Shown here piece after piece: positions 38,790 through 48,317 of a DNA stretch of 64,000 nt. Under the pieces are notes generated by a model. That model made no database searches. It was not told where the DNA came from and worked only from the letters and a program-made list of their open reading frames with translations. Position numbers and translations under genes: made by a program. Source of the stretch: Cryobacterium roopkundense (lineage in GTDB: Bacteria > Actinomycetota > Actinomycetes > Actinomycetales > Microbacteriaceae); NCBI RefSeq assembly GCF_014200405.1, contig NZ_JACHBQ010000001.1:124001-188000 (forward strand). Direction: 5' to 3'. How positions within the stretch are numbered: position 1 is the first letter of the stretch; the number at the start of each line of letters is the position of its first letter.

Positions 38790-40295
38790 ATGACCACCAC
38801 CCCCACCACGCCACAGGCCGCGGCCTCGACGTCCCTGCGCCGGCGCCGCCTGGGCGTGATCGGCATTGTCTTTTTCGTCGTCGCCGCCGCGGCACCGCTC
38901 GTGGGTATGACCGGTGCCGTGCCCGTAGCCATCGTGCTCGGAAACGGGGCGGGCGCACCGGGAGCCTACCTCGCCGTCGGGCTCACGCTCCTGCTCTTCA
39001 GCGTGGGTTATGCGGCCATGAGCCAGCGGGTCACCAACGCCGGTGCGTTCTTCGCCTACATCGGCCGGGGGCTGGGGAAACACCTCGGCAGCGCATCCGC
39101 TTTCGTCTCGATCCTCGCGTACCTCGCCATCCAGCTGGCCATCTACGGCTTCTTCGGTGGCCTGCTTGCGGCCCAGGTGGGGCTGCTGCCGTGGTGGGGC
39201 TGGACGCTCCTGGCCTGGGCCGTTGTCACCCTTCTCTCCCTGCTCAGCGTCGACGTCGGGGCCAAGGTGCTTGGACTGCTCATGCTCCTCGAGCTCACCG
39301 CCCTGCTCGTGACCGCTGTGGCCATCCTCGTGGACGGCGGCCCCGAAGGCCTCAACTTCGCCGCGTCCTTCAGCCCCGGTGCCATCATCGCCGGTGGGCT
39401 GACCGGCTCCGCGGGCATCGCCTTCGCCTTCGCGTTCGCCTCCTTCATCGGCTTCGAGGCCACGGCCATTTACGGGGAAGAATCGAAGGACCCGAAGACC
39501 GTGGTGCCGCGGGCGACCTACCTCGCGGTGGGCGTGATCACTGTTCTGTTCGCGCTTACCTCCTTCGCGATGGTCACCGGGCTCGGGGCCTCCACAGTGG
39601 TGGAGCGCACTGTCGAGCTGTCGACGCTCGACGGCGTTCCGCTTGCCGACCCGGCCGCCGTGCTCTTCTCCCTCGCGACACAGTACGTGGGACCGTGGAT
39701 GGCCACGGCCATGGGCATCCTCGTGCTCTCGAGCCTGTTCGCGGGTCTGCTGGCCTTCCAGAACGCCGCCGGGCGGTACCTGTTCGCCCTCGGCCGTGGC
39801 GGGGCGCTGCCCCGCCTACTCGGGCGCGTCAACGGAAGCGGCGCACCGAGCACGGCATCGCTCGTGACGTCGGCCGTCACCGGCGTCGTGACCGTAGCCT
39901 TCGCGGTCTTCAGGCTCGACCCCGTGCTCAACCTGTTCTACTGGTTCAGCGGGCTCGCTGTCGTGGCCATCGTGCTGATCGAGATCCTGGTCTGCGTCGC
40001 GATCATCGTGTACTTCCGCCGCAATCGGGGCTCAGAGAACGTGTTTCAGACGGTCATCGCGCCGATTCTCGCCACGATCGGACTCGTCGTCGGCGAATAC
40101 CTGCTGATGAGTCGTTTCGGGCTGCTTGCGGGAACGGTGGCAGAGGGAGTGGACCCCACAGTGACGGCCTGGGGGCTGAGCCCGATCGGCTGGGTGCTCG
40201 TGTGCCTGCCCTTCGTCCTGCTGCTGGTCGGCTACCTTGGGTCGGCGCTGTCGAGGAGCGAGAACGACGCGCTCGTGAAGGACGTGCTGTCGTGA
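38790..40295 (+). CDS. APC superfamily amino acid/amine permease
   Basis: The 501-aa protein has about twelve membrane segments and the APC opening GVIGIVFFVVAAAAPLVGMTGAVP. GAGGAG precedes ATG 38790. Its position in the amine-oxidation island suggests it imports the amine substrate. A strong terminator follows 22 bp after the stop. Confidence 0.9.
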   Translation: MTTTPTTPQAAASTSLRRRRLGVIGIVFFVVAAAAPLVGMTGAVPVAIVLGNGAGAPGAYLAVGLTLLLFSVGYAAMSQRVTNAGAFFAYIGRGLGKHLGSASAFVSILAYLAIQLAIYGFFGGLLAAQVGLLPWWGWTLLAWAVVTLLSLLSVDVGAKVLGLLMLLELTALLVTAVAILVDGGPEGLNFAASFSPGAIIAGGLTGSAGIAFAFAFASFIGFEATAIYGEESKDPKTVVPRATYLAVGVITVLFALTSFAMVTGLGASTVVERTVELSTLDGVPLADPAAVLFSLATQYVGPWMATAMGILVLSSLFAGLLAFQNAAGRYLFALGRGGALPRLLGRVNGSGAPSTASLVTSAVTGVVTVAFAVFRLDPVLNLFYWFSGLAVVAIVLIEILVCVAIIVYFRRNRGSENVFQTVIAPILATIGLVVGEYLLMSRFGLLAGTVAEGVDPTVTAWGLSPIGWVLVCLPFVLLLVGYLGSALSRSENDALVKDVLS

Positions 40296-40316
40296 TCGAC
40301 TGAGCACAGACACGAA

Positions 40317-40348
40317 AGCGGGGCCGGTCCAGATGGACCGGCCCCGCT
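40317..40348. terminator. Strong bidirectional terminator
   Basis: AGCGGGGCCGGTCC (40317-40330) pairs with GGACCGGCCCCGCT (40335-40348) around AGAT, followed by TCTCTT. It sits between the convergent permease and BI-1 genes. Confidence 0.9.
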
Positions 40349-40360
40349 TCTCTTGTAGTG

Positions 40361-41140
40361 CTATTCGCCGCGCAGGATGGCGAAGATGCGCAGCATCTCC
40401 ACGTAGAGCCACACGACGGTCAGAACGATGCCGAACGCAGCCGACCAGCCGTACTTGCTGGGAGCGCCGTTGTTCACGCCCTTCTGCACGAAGTCGAAGT
40501 CGAGCACGAGGGAGTACGCGGCCAACACCACTGCGAACAGGCCGATGACAACGCCAAGCGTTCCGCTGCGCAGCCCGAACTGGCCGCCGACACCCGCGAT
40601 GGTGAGGAAGAAGTTGATCAGTGAGAACAGGCCATAGCCGACGATGGCGATTGTGAAGATCTTCGTGGCCTTCTTCGACGCCCGGATCTTGCCACTGCGG
40701 AACAGGGCGAGGGTCACACCGACAACCACGAGGGTCGCGAGGATCGCCTGAGTGACCACGCCTTCGTAGAGGGTGTTCAGGTAGACCGAGATGCCACCGA
40801 CAAAGAGGCCCTGGGCGCCGGCAAAGGCGAGGATCAGCCCCGGCGACGGCTCCTTCTTGAACGTGTTGACGAGTCCGAGCACGAGTCCGGCGATGGCGCC
40901 CAGGATCCCCAGGAGGGGAATCATCCAGCCCACGGCCGCCGCCATGAGCAGCACAGCGAACGCGATGCCCGTCTTGCGGATCGTGTCTTCATAGGTCATG
41001 CGTTCGGTGTCCTGCGAGCCAGCCGAAGGCTGGTCGTACATCGTCTGCAAATCGCTATCGGAAAGAGCCTTCGACGACGCCAATGCGCCCGGAGCGCCGA
41101 ACGCGGCGTTGCGGGAGAAAGCGGGGTTGGAGGTTGCCAT
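40361..41140 (-). CDS. Bax inhibitor-1/YccA family membrane protein
   Basis: The 259-aa protein has about seven hydrophobic segments and the BI-1 motif area with the conserved tail DFDFVQKGVNNGAPSKYGW. ATG 41140 (MATSNPAFSRNAAF) is preferred over an upstream GTG at 41155 because it matches the family start; neither has a clear ribosome site. Members are often assigned to calcium or pH leak, but that is not established for this one. Confidence 0.85.
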   Translation of the reverse strand: MATSNPAFSRNAAFGAPGALASSKALSDSDLQTMYDQPSAGSQDTERMTYEDTIRKTGIAFAVLLMAAAVGWMIPLLGILGAIAGLVLGLVNTFKKEPSPGLILAFAGAQGLFVGGISVYLNTLYEGVVTQAILATLVVVGVTLALFRSGKIRASKKATKIFTIAIVGYGLFSLINFFLTIAGVGGQFGLRSGTLGVVIGLFAVVLAAYSLVLDFDFVQKGVNNGAPSKYGWSAAFGIVLTVVWLYVEMLRIFAILRGE

Positions 41141-41237
41141 GGGTTTAGAACTCACAATCAGCTGTGGTGCGTGGGCCCGCCCCGAAAGGGTGCAGTGTCT
41201 CCAACCTAGCTGAGACAGGCATGGAATGTGCTGGGGA

Positions 41238-41750
41238 TCAGCCGCTTTTAAGGGGAACGAACACCACTCCGCGGCGTTCGATCAGCCGGCCGTGCAGCCA
41301 GGCCGCAAGCCACGCGCCGGCGACCGTGGCGAGGGTGCCGATGAACAGTGCGAGTGGATTCTGGCCGTAGTGCTGCAGTGTGACCTTGATCACGAAACTC
41401 GCCGCGATAGGCAGCAGCACGACGAGGTACGTGGCGGCGGGCCGGTGCCGCACCACGAGCCACCCGCCGAGCAGCACAGCGAAGGCGCCCACGAAGTCGA
41501 CACCGCCCAGCAGTATCACCCCGGCAAGCAGGCAGGGGATGAGCACGAGAAGCCTCCGCCAGAGCGCCCCCGGCAGCAACAGCCAGCCGGCCGCCTGCAT
41601 GACAGGTCCGATGGCCAAAAACCAGAGGCTGTAGGTGCTCGACAGGCTCGTCGCTGCGACTCCGACACAGATCAGCGAGAGCCCCGCAACGGATCGCTCG
41701 CGGGAGCGTCCCCACCGGCGGGGCAGGCGGTCTCTGGGATCGGTCAGCAT
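41238..41750 (-). CDS. Hypothetical membrane protein
   Basis: The 170-aa protein has about five hydrophobic segments, an Arg-rich N-terminus and a short basic C-terminus. I do not recognise a family. A GTG at 41756 is an alternative start. It is divergent from the phosphodiesterase gene at 41794 and is separated from the BI-1 gene by 97 bp on the same strand. Confidence 0.7.
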   Translation of the reverse strand: MLTDPRDRLPRRWGRSRERSVAGLSLICVGVAATSLSSTYSLWFLAIGPVMQAAGWLLLPGALWRRLLVLIPCLLAGVILLGGVDFVGAFAVLLGGWLVVRHRPAATYLVVLLPIAASFVIKVTLQHYGQNPLALFIGTLATVAGAWLAAWLHGRLIERRGVVFVPLKSG

Positions 41751-41793
41751 GGTCACAGGAACGAGTCTGGCAGGCTGCGGCTAGCCTTGAAAC

Positions 41794-42798
41794 ATGCGCA
41801 CGTCTGTTATCGGTCATCGTGGGGCCAGCGGCTATCGGCCGGAGCACACCCGATCTGCCTTCAATCTCGCGTTTGCGCTCGGCGCCGACGCGGTGGAACC
41901 CGACGTGGTGGCCACCCGCGACGGAGTGCTTGTCGTGCGCCACGAGAACGAGATTTCGGGCACAACGGATGTGGCCTCTCGGCCCGAATTCGCCGGCCTC
42001 CGCGCCCGCAAACTCATCGACGGCACCGTGCTCACGGGCTGGTTCACCGAGGACTTCACGTGGGATGAACTGGCGACCCTGCGCGCGAAAGAGCGCATGC
42101 CCAAGACCCGCCAGTCGAACGCGAGTTTTGACGGCGAACACCCGATACTCCGCCTGCGCGACCTCCTCGACCTTGTCGACCGCTCGGCCGACCTGAACCA
42201 GCGTGACCTCGGGCTGGTGGCCGAAATCAAGCACGCCACCTATTTCGCTTCCATCGGCCTGCCGCTCGACGAGCTGTTTGCCGCCGAGGTGGCCGCCGCC
42301 GGTTGGAACACCGACCGGCTCACGGTCGAGAGTTTCGAACTCGGGGTGCTGTCCCAGCTGCGCGAGCGCGGCATCCGTGGCAAACGTATTTTCTTGCTCG
42401 AGGACGCAGGCCAGCCGCACGATGAGATTGCCCGGCACGGCGACGCCGCGCGACGGTACTCCGAATACCTCACCGAAGCCGGGCTCGCCGACCTTGCGAG
42501 CCGGGTCGACGGCGTGAGCGTTCACAAGTCGCGCATTCTGAAGACAATGCCCGCCGGCGGTGTCACCGGAGCCTCGGCGCTCGTCGAGGAGGCTCATGCG
42601 GTGGGCCTGCTGGTGTATTGCTGGACCCTGCGCCCCGAAAACCGGTTTCTCGCCGCGAGCTTTCAGCGCGGCTCCCGAAAAAGCGACTGGGGTCACTGGC
42701 AGCGGGAGTTCGGCACGATCATGGCGAGCGGCATCGACGGGGTCTTCGCAGACCACCCTGATCTAGCCGTTCACGTGCGCGACGCCCAGCCGTCCTGA
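41794..42798 (+). CDS. Glycerophosphodiester phosphodiesterase family protein
   Basis: Hydrolyses glycerophosphodiesters to glycerol-3-phosphate and an alcohol. The 334-aa protein has the GDPD motif GHRGASGYRPEHT with its catalytic His and the EPDVV metal-binding pair. TAGCCT at 41782-41787 lies 6 nt before the ATG, indicating a leaderless transcript. glpD, which uses the product, is in this window but not adjacent. Confidence 0.9.
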   Translation: MRTSVIGHRGASGYRPEHTRSAFNLAFALGADAVEPDVVATRDGVLVVRHENEISGTTDVASRPEFAGLRARKLIDGTVLTGWFTEDFTWDELATLRAKERMPKTRQSNASFDGEHPILRLRDLLDLVDRSADLNQRDLGLVAEIKHATYFASIGLPLDELFAAEVAAAGWNTDRLTVESFELGVLSQLRERGIRGKRIFLLEDAGQPHDEIARHGDAARRYSEYLTEAGLADLASRVDGVSVHKSRILKTMPAGGVTGASALVEEAHAVGLLVYCWTLRPENRFLAASFQRGSRKSDWGHWQREFGTIMASGIDGVFADHPDLAVHVRDAQPS

Positions 42799-42875
42799 GT
42801 CACACCGCCGGTCGAGCACCCGGGCCCCCGGGACACCGGGGCGTGTCAGGGGGATCGCCTAGAATTGAGACTCAT

Positions 42876-45344
42876 ATGACGATGCCTCCCAGCCCCGCTC
42901 CTTCGTCCACGCCGATCATCGTGGACGGTTCCGGCCACCCCATCCTGAACGGTGCAGGCGGCGAATCCGGGCGGCAGAGCCCCCTGCTTGACGGGCTCAA
43001 TCCCGAGCAGCGGGAGGCCGTGGAATACCGCGGACAGGCCCTGCTGATCATCGCCGGCGCGGGATCGGGCAAGACGAGCGTGCTCACCCGCCGGGTGGCA
43101 AGCCTGCTCGAGACCCGTGACGCCTGGCCCAGCCAGATCCTCGCGATCACCTTCACCAACAAGGCCGCGGCCGAAATGCGCGAGCGTGTGCAGGCCATCC
43201 TCGGCCAGGGTGCCGAGGGCATGTGGATCTCCACGTTCCACTCCTCCTGCGTGCGCATCCTGCGCCGCGAGGCCGAGAGCGTGGGCCTGTCGAAGACCTT
43301 CAGCATCTACGACTCCGCCGACACCAAGGTGACCCTCAAGCGCATCATCAAATCGTTGAACGCCGATACCCTCGGCTTCACTCCCGGCAACGTGTCGTCG
43401 AAAATCTCCAAGTACAAGAACGAGTTAGCGGATGCCGACTCCTACGCCCGCAACGCCAATATGAGCGACCCGCAAGAGGTCATGTTCGTTGAGATCTTCA
43501 GGCAGTACACCAGCAGGTTGCGCGCCGCGAGCGCCCTCGACTTCGACGACCTCATCGGTGAGACGGTGTACCTGTTCCGGGCCTTCCCGAAGGTCGCCGC
43601 GCTGTATCGGCGTCGGTTTCGGCACCTTCTCGTTGACGAGTATCAGGACACCAACCACGCCCAGTACGCCCTCATCCGCGAACTCACCCGCCCGGTCTCG
43701 AACGACCTCGCCGCCGAGATGGACGCCGAGGGGGTTCACGTGCGCGGACTGCGCGACGCCACCGGCGCAATTCCGGGTGCCTCGCTTACCGTGGTGGGCG
43801 ACTCTGACCAGTCGATCTACGCGTTCCGCGGCGCGGACACGCGCAATATCAGCGGCTTCGAACAGGATTTCCCCGGCGCCAGGGTGATTCTGCTCGAGCA
43901 GAACTACCGCTCCACCCAGAACATCCTCAGCGCCGCGAACGCCGTGATCGGGCACAACTTCGACCGCAAGGAGAAGAAACTGTGGAGCGCCGGCGGCGAC
44001 GGCGAGAAAATCACCGGCTTCACCGCGTATTCAGGCCACGACGAGGCGCAGTTCGTCTCCGACGAGATCCAGGCTCTGCACTCAGCAGGCATGGCGTACC
44101 GCGACATGGCCGTGTTCTACCGAACCAACGCGCAGACCCGTGCGCTCGAAGAAATCCTGGTGCGATCCGCCACGCCCTACCGAGTGGTGGGCGGCACAAA
44201 GTTCTACGAGCGTGCCGAGATCAAAGATGCGCTGGCCTACCTCATCTCCGTCGCCAACCCGGTTGATGAACTCGCGCTGCGCCGTATCCTGAACACGCCC
44301 AAGCGCGGCATCGGCCCGGCGACCGAGACCGCACTGTCGAGCTTCGCCGACGACAATGGCCTCACCTTCCGGCAGGCCATGCGGGAATCGAGCGCCCTCG
44401 GTCTTGGCCCCAAGGTGACCAACGCCATTCTCAAGCTCGCCGAGCTTCTCGACTCCGCCGCGCTCCTGCTTGACCCTGAGGCACCGTCCGGCCCGGCGAA
44501 TGTGTCGGAGGTGCTCACCTTCCTGCTCGACGGCAGCGGCCTGCTGGCGGTGCTGCGCGGCAGCCGGGACCCGCAAGACGAGGCGCGCGCCGAGAATATC
44601 GAGGAGCTCGTCGCCCAAACCAAAGACTTCAACAAGGAAAACCCCGACGGCGGGCTCGTCGACTTCCTCACCCAGGTGTCCCTCGTCGCGGCCGCAGACG
44701 ACCTCGACGACGCCTCCGGAACTGTGTCCCTAATGACCCTCCACACGGCAAAGGGACTCGAATACGACGCCGTGTTCCTCACCGGGGTGGAAGAAGGCCT
44801 GCTGCCGCACCAGATGTCAGCGAACGAGCCCGGCGGCCCCGCCGAGGAACGTCGGCTGTTCTACGTGGGCATCACCCGCGCCCGCAAACGGCTCTACCTC
44901 TCCCTCGCCATGACCCGCGCGCAGTTCGGCGACATCAACGTGGCCATGCCCAGCCGATACCTGCAGGAGATCCCGGCCGAGCTCATCGACTGGAAGCAGT
45001 CTCCGGGCATGGCGAACTCCCGCGGCGGCACGCAGCCGCGGGCGCTCAATGCCCGCCGCGACGGCTTCGGCGGCGGCTTCAATGGACGCAGCAAGGAACA
45101 GGCCGGCCTGCCGCCGGCCCCGCCCAAGCCGAAGACCGAGTGGGCGAACAAGATCACCGGAACTGTGCGCGACAACGGCAGCCTCGAACTCGTCGCAGGC
45201 GATCGCATCCGTCACCACGATTTCGGCGAAGGCCGGGTGAGCCAGGTCACGGGTGAAGGCACCAAGCGCATCGCCCATGTGCAGTTCGACACCTCGGGGG
45301 CAAAGAAGCTGCTGATCAAGATCGCGCCCATCGAGAAGATCTAG
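42876..45344 (+). CDS. pcrA: ATP-dependent DNA helicase (PcrA/UvrD)
   Basis: SF1 helicase of 822 aa acting in DNA repair and replication. It has Walker A AGAGSGKTSVLTRR, motif II LLVDEYQDTNH, the GDSDQSIYAFRGAD and LEQNYRS motifs, and MTLHTAKGLEYDAVFLTG. The C-terminal ~130 residues hold the interaction-type tail of PcrA (DRIRHHDFGEGRVSQVTG). A TAGAAT box lies 10 nt before ATG 42876, which I prefer to an earlier in-frame GTG at 42843. Confidence 0.95.
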   Translation: MTMPPSPAPSSTPIIVDGSGHPILNGAGGESGRQSPLLDGLNPEQREAVEYRGQALLIIAGAGSGKTSVLTRRVASLLETRDAWPSQILAITFTNKAAAEMRERVQAILGQGAEGMWISTFHSSCVRILRREAESVGLSKTFSIYDSADTKVTLKRIIKSLNADTLGFTPGNVSSKISKYKNELADADSYARNANMSDPQEVMFVEIFRQYTSRLRAASALDFDDLIGETVYLFRAFPKVAALYRRRFRHLLVDEYQDTNHAQYALIRELTRPVSNDLAAEMDAEGVHVRGLRDATGAIPGASLTVVGDSDQSIYAFRGADTRNISGFEQDFPGARVILLEQNYRSTQNILSAANAVIGHNFDRKEKKLWSAGGDGEKITGFTAYSGHDEAQFVSDEIQALHSAGMAYRDMAVFYRTNAQTRALEEILVRSATPYRVVGGTKFYERAEIKDALAYLISVANPVDELALRRILNTPKRGIGPATETALSSFADDNGLTFRQAMRESSALGLGPKVTNAILKLAELLDSAALLLDPEAPSGPANVSEVLTFLLDGSGLLAVLRGSRDPQDEARAENIEELVAQTKDFNKENPDGGLVDFLTQVSLVAAADDLDDASGTVSLMTLHTAKGLEYDAVFLTGVEEGLLPHQMSANEPGGPAEERRLFYVGITRARKRLYLSLAMTRAQFGDINVAMPSRYLQEIPAELIDWKQSPGMANSRGGTQPRALNARRDGFGGGFNGRSKEQAGLPPAPPKPKTEWANKITGTVRDNGSLELVAGDRIRHHDFGEGRVSQVTGEGTKRIAHVQFDTSGAKKLLIKIAPIEKI

Positions 45345-46429
45345 TGCGCCCTCCGGAGGAACGCCGCAGCGCGCCGGAATCCTTGAAGCAATGGGCGCTC
45401 TCGCTACGGGCGGCCCAGTTCGAGGTCGCGACGCGCGCGTCGGTCTCGGTGGCGCTCCCACTCGTCGTACTGCTGCTCACAGACCACCTCGACTGGGCCG
45501 CCTACGCGGCGTTCGGCGCAATGACGAGCCTGTTCGGCCGCAACGAGCCCTACCGTGTTCGCCTGCGCACTGTCACCGTGGCCGGCGTCCTCATGCTGTC
45601 CTTTATCGCGCTCGGCCTGGTGCTCGCCGTCGCCCAGGCGTCGCTCCTTGTGCTCACCCTCGGTCTGGTCGTCGTGATCAGTCTCGGCATAGTGGTCGCT
45701 TCCACGGCCGGCCTCTTCCCAGCCACCCCCATCTTCTTTGTTTTCGGTTACGCCGTCGTCGCCCAGGTTCCCACCCCGGGGGAGGAATTCTGGCCGCGCC
45801 TGCTTGTTGCCGTGGCCGCCGCGGCCTGTGCGTGGTCGCTCACCATATCGGGCTGGCTGCTGCGCCGACTCGCGGGCGAGCGCTCACCAGCCCTGTACAA
45901 GAACCTGCTCCGTGGGGGCGGCGTGAGCTCGCGCGCCTGGCGGGACCCTCAGGTCTGGCTCTCCGTCGCCCAGAATGTGGTGGGCGCCCTGCTGGCCGGC
46001 GGCCTGGCCATGCTCGCCGGCATTGGGCATCCGTATTGGGCAGTCGTCGCCGTCGTGGCAATTCTGCCGCCGCCGCGCGCCGCGCACTCCGTGTCGCGCG
46101 CATTCCACCGCATCATCGGCACGGCGGTCGGAGTCGTGATCGCCGGGCTCGTGCTGTTGCCCGGACCTGGAGTCGTGGTTCTCATCGTGCTGATCGCCGT
46201 CTGCCAGTTCGGCGCCGAGCTGCTGATCGGCCGTCACTACGGCGCTGCCCTGCTGTTCGTGACGCCGCTCGCGCTCGCCGTGGTTCATCTCACGAGCCCG
46301 GTTCCGGTGCCCGCCCTGCTCATCGACCGCGTCGTAGAGACAACCCTCGGCGGCGGCGTGGCCCTCGCCATCGTTCTGCTCGCTCAGGCCGTGCTGCGCC
46401 GCCGTGCTCGTCGCCAGCTCCCCGTCTGA
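45344..46429 (+). CDS. FUSC family membrane protein
   Basis: The 361-aa protein has two groups of hydrophobic segments of the fusaric-acid-resistance/aromatic-acid exporter type (ASVSVALPLVVLLLTDHLDWAAYAAFGAM and the later VAAVVAILPPPRAAHSVSRA region). The GTG start overlaps the helicase stop by one base, so the two are translationally coupled. Its 3' end overlaps the convergent EamA gene by 110 bp. Confidence 0.78.
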   Translation: MRPPEERRSAPESLKQWALSLRAAQFEVATRASVSVALPLVVLLLTDHLDWAAYAAFGAMTSLFGRNEPYRVRLRTVTVAGVLMLSFIALGLVLAVAQASLLVLTLGLVVVISLGIVVASTAGLFPATPIFFVFGYAVVAQVPTPGEEFWPRLLVAVAAAACAWSLTISGWLLRRLAGERSPALYKNLLRGGGVSSRAWRDPQVWLSVAQNVVGALLAGGLAMLAGIGHPYWAVVAVVAILPPPRAAHSVSRAFHRIIGTAVGVVIAGLVLLPGPGVVVLIVLIAVCQFGAELLIGRHYGAALLFVTPLALAVVHLTSPVPVPALLIDRVVETTLGGGVALAIVLLAQAVLRRRARRQLPV

Positions 46430-47288
46430 CGCCAGGCACGGGCGCCGGTCGACCGAGCAGCAGCGCGACGACGTTCGCGCCGACGATGAGCCCGATCCCC
46501 ACCCACTCCACGAGTCCAAGGTCCTGGCCGAGCACCACCGCGCCGGCCAGCGCCGCGAAGATCGGGTTGACGCTCATCAGCACGCTGAACACTCCCGTCG
46601 GCAGGCGCCGCAGCACGAGTAGGTCGGCCACATAGGGCACGGCCGAGGCGAGAATGCCGGCGGCGACCGCGCAGAGAATGGCATACGGGCTCGGCGGGTT
46701 GCTGATGAAGATCACGAGCCCGACCGGCAGGAAGAGCGTCGCCGAGATTCCGCTCGCGGCGGCGACCCCCACGACGCCGGGCACGCGGCGACCCACGGTG
46801 CGGTTAAGGAGGATGTAGGAGGCCCAGCAGCACGCGGCCACGAGCGCGAGGCCCACCCCGATGTAGTCGCTGGAGGGCTGCGGCTGGGTGATCGCTGCGA
46901 CCCCGAGCAGGGCCGCCAGCGCGCCGAGAATCGCGCCGCGACTGCGCGAGCCTGCCAGCGCCACACCGAGCGGCCCGAGGAACTCGAGCGTGACCGCGAG
47001 GCCGAGGCCGATGCGCTCGATGGACAGGTACAGGGTGAGGTTCATCAGGGCGAACACCCCGGCGAGCAGCAGGATCGGCCACCACTGGCGCCACGTGAAA
47101 GCCCAGACTCGAGGTCGCACCAGGGGCAGAAGTACCGCCGCCGCCACGAACTGGCGCACGGCCACAACGCCGACGGGCCCGATGACCGGGAAGGCGAGTG
47201 AGCCGACCGCGGCACCGAGCTGGTTGCTGGCGGCACTTCCGAGCAGTGTGAGGACCGCCGCCCGCTGCCGTGCTGTCTGCCCTGTCAT
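46320..47288 (-). CDS. EamA family (DMT) permease
   Basis: The 322-aa protein has ten hydrophobic segments in two EamA repeats (QFVAAAVLLPLVRPRVWAFTWR, then LVAACCWASYILLNRTVG). Its last ~40 residues are an Arg/Gly-rich run that is translation of sequence antisense to FUSC, and so probably an artefact-like tail beyond the final membrane helix. It is divergent from the LysR gene, which may regulate it. Confidence 0.85.
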   Translation of the reverse strand: MTGQTARQRAAVLTLLGSAASNQLGAAVGSLAFPVIGPVGVVAVRQFVAAAVLLPLVRPRVWAFTWRQWWPILLLAGVFALMNLTLYLSIERIGLGLAVTLEFLGPLGVALAGSRSRGAILGALAALLGVAAITQPQPSSDYIGVGLALVAACCWASYILLNRTVGRRVPGVVGVAAASGISATLFLPVGLVIFISNPPSPYAILCAVAAGILASAVPYVADLLVLRRLPTGVFSVLMSVNPIFAALAGAVVLGQDLGLVEWVGIGLIVGANVVALLLGRPAPVPGVRRGAGDEHGGAARPERAERWRGPRRRRGLSLRRGR

Positions 47289-47356
47289 GCCGAAATTCTG
47301 GCGCGACGATATTCATTCTCATAATGCATAAACGGGACTACTTATACACTGGGCGC

Positions 47357-48223
47357 ATGAGTGTAGCGCCGGTGAATATTGAGCTGCGGCAACTGCGTTG
47401 CCTCGTTGCCATCATGGAATTCGGCAGCTTCACCGATGCGGCGATCGAACTGGGCGTGTCGCAGGCCGCCGTTTCCCGAAACCTCGCGGCACTCGAGCGC
47501 TCACTCGGCGTGCGGATGCTTGAGCGCACCACCCGGGCCGTGCATCTCACGGCTGCCGGCGAGCGTACGTTGCGCCAGGCTCGACGCCTCCTGGTGATTC
47601 TCGATGACCTCGAGCAGGACGCCCGGTCCGGAACGTCGATCCTGCGGGTCGGCTACGCCTGGTCGGCGCTCGGCAAGCACACGATCGAGTTCCAACGGCG
47701 GTGGGCTGCGGCTCATCCGCTGGTGGATCTGAGGCTCGTGCGCACCAACACGGCCACGGCCGGCTTGACCGAGGGCGTCGCCGACCTCGCCATCCTGCGT
47801 CGGGCACCTGACACGACAGTGTTCGATGTCGTGCTGGTCGGCGTCGAAAAGCGGTTCTGCGCGATGGCGTCTGACGACCCGCTCGCCTCCCGACGTTCCG
47901 TGACCTTGGCCCAGGTGGCCGAACTCCCCATTGCGATCGACGCGCGAACTGGCAGCACCGCCGTGTCGCTGTGGCCGGCCGATGCCCAGCCGGCTCGCAC
48001 CATCCCGACCGGCGACATCGATGACTGGCTCACCGCGATCGGCGCCGGCCGGGCACGCGGCGTCACGGCCGAGGCGACCGCGCACCAGTACCGACGGCCC
48101 GGCATCGTCTACCGGGTGGTGCGGGATGCGCCGCCCCTGCCGGTGTACGCGGCGTGGCTGCGGAGCGATCCGCCGAGTGAGCGCACCGCCGTGATCGAGC
48201 TGCTCGCGGGGCTGTACGGATAG
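47357..48223 (+). CDS. LysR family transcriptional regulator
   Basis: The 288-aa protein has the N-terminal winged helix (LRCLVAIMEFGSFTDAAIELGVSQAAVSRNLAALE) and an effector domain. ATG 47357 lies 6 nt after TACACT (47345-47350), another leaderless-type layout. It is divergent from the EamA permease at 47288, a typical LysR/target arrangement. The effector is unknown. Confidence 0.9.
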   Translation: MSVAPVNIELRQLRCLVAIMEFGSFTDAAIELGVSQAAVSRNLAALERSLGVRMLERTTRAVHLTAAGERTLRQARRLLVILDDLEQDARSGTSILRVGYAWSALGKHTIEFQRRWAAAHPLVDLRLVRTNTATAGLTEGVADLAILRRAPDTTVFDVVLVGVEKRFCAMASDDPLASRRSVTLAQVAELPIAIDARTGSTAVSLWPADAQPARTIPTGDIDDWLTAIGAGRARGVTAEATAHQYRRPGIVYRVVRDAPPLPVYAAWLRSDPPSERTAVIELLAGLYG

Positions 48224-48241
48224 CGGGCGGGTGGCGCCCGC
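48223..48241 (+). terminator. Short hairpin after the LysR gene
   Basis: GCGGGCG (48223-48229) and CGCCCGC (48235-48241) pair around GGTGG. No T-run follows, so terminator function is uncertain. Confidence 0.35.
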
Positions 48242-48317
48242 GCAGGCATTACGGACACTCAGAATTTTCACAGCTTGCCGATAGCAGTTCGCTTGGCTTG
48301 CTGGTCACTATCTCTCT

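Noticed and set aside
38336-40303. 655-codon plus-strand frame over the AraC and permease genes
   Set aside because: It is a third-frame read-through of two recognisable proteins and its product is Arg-rich with no domain.
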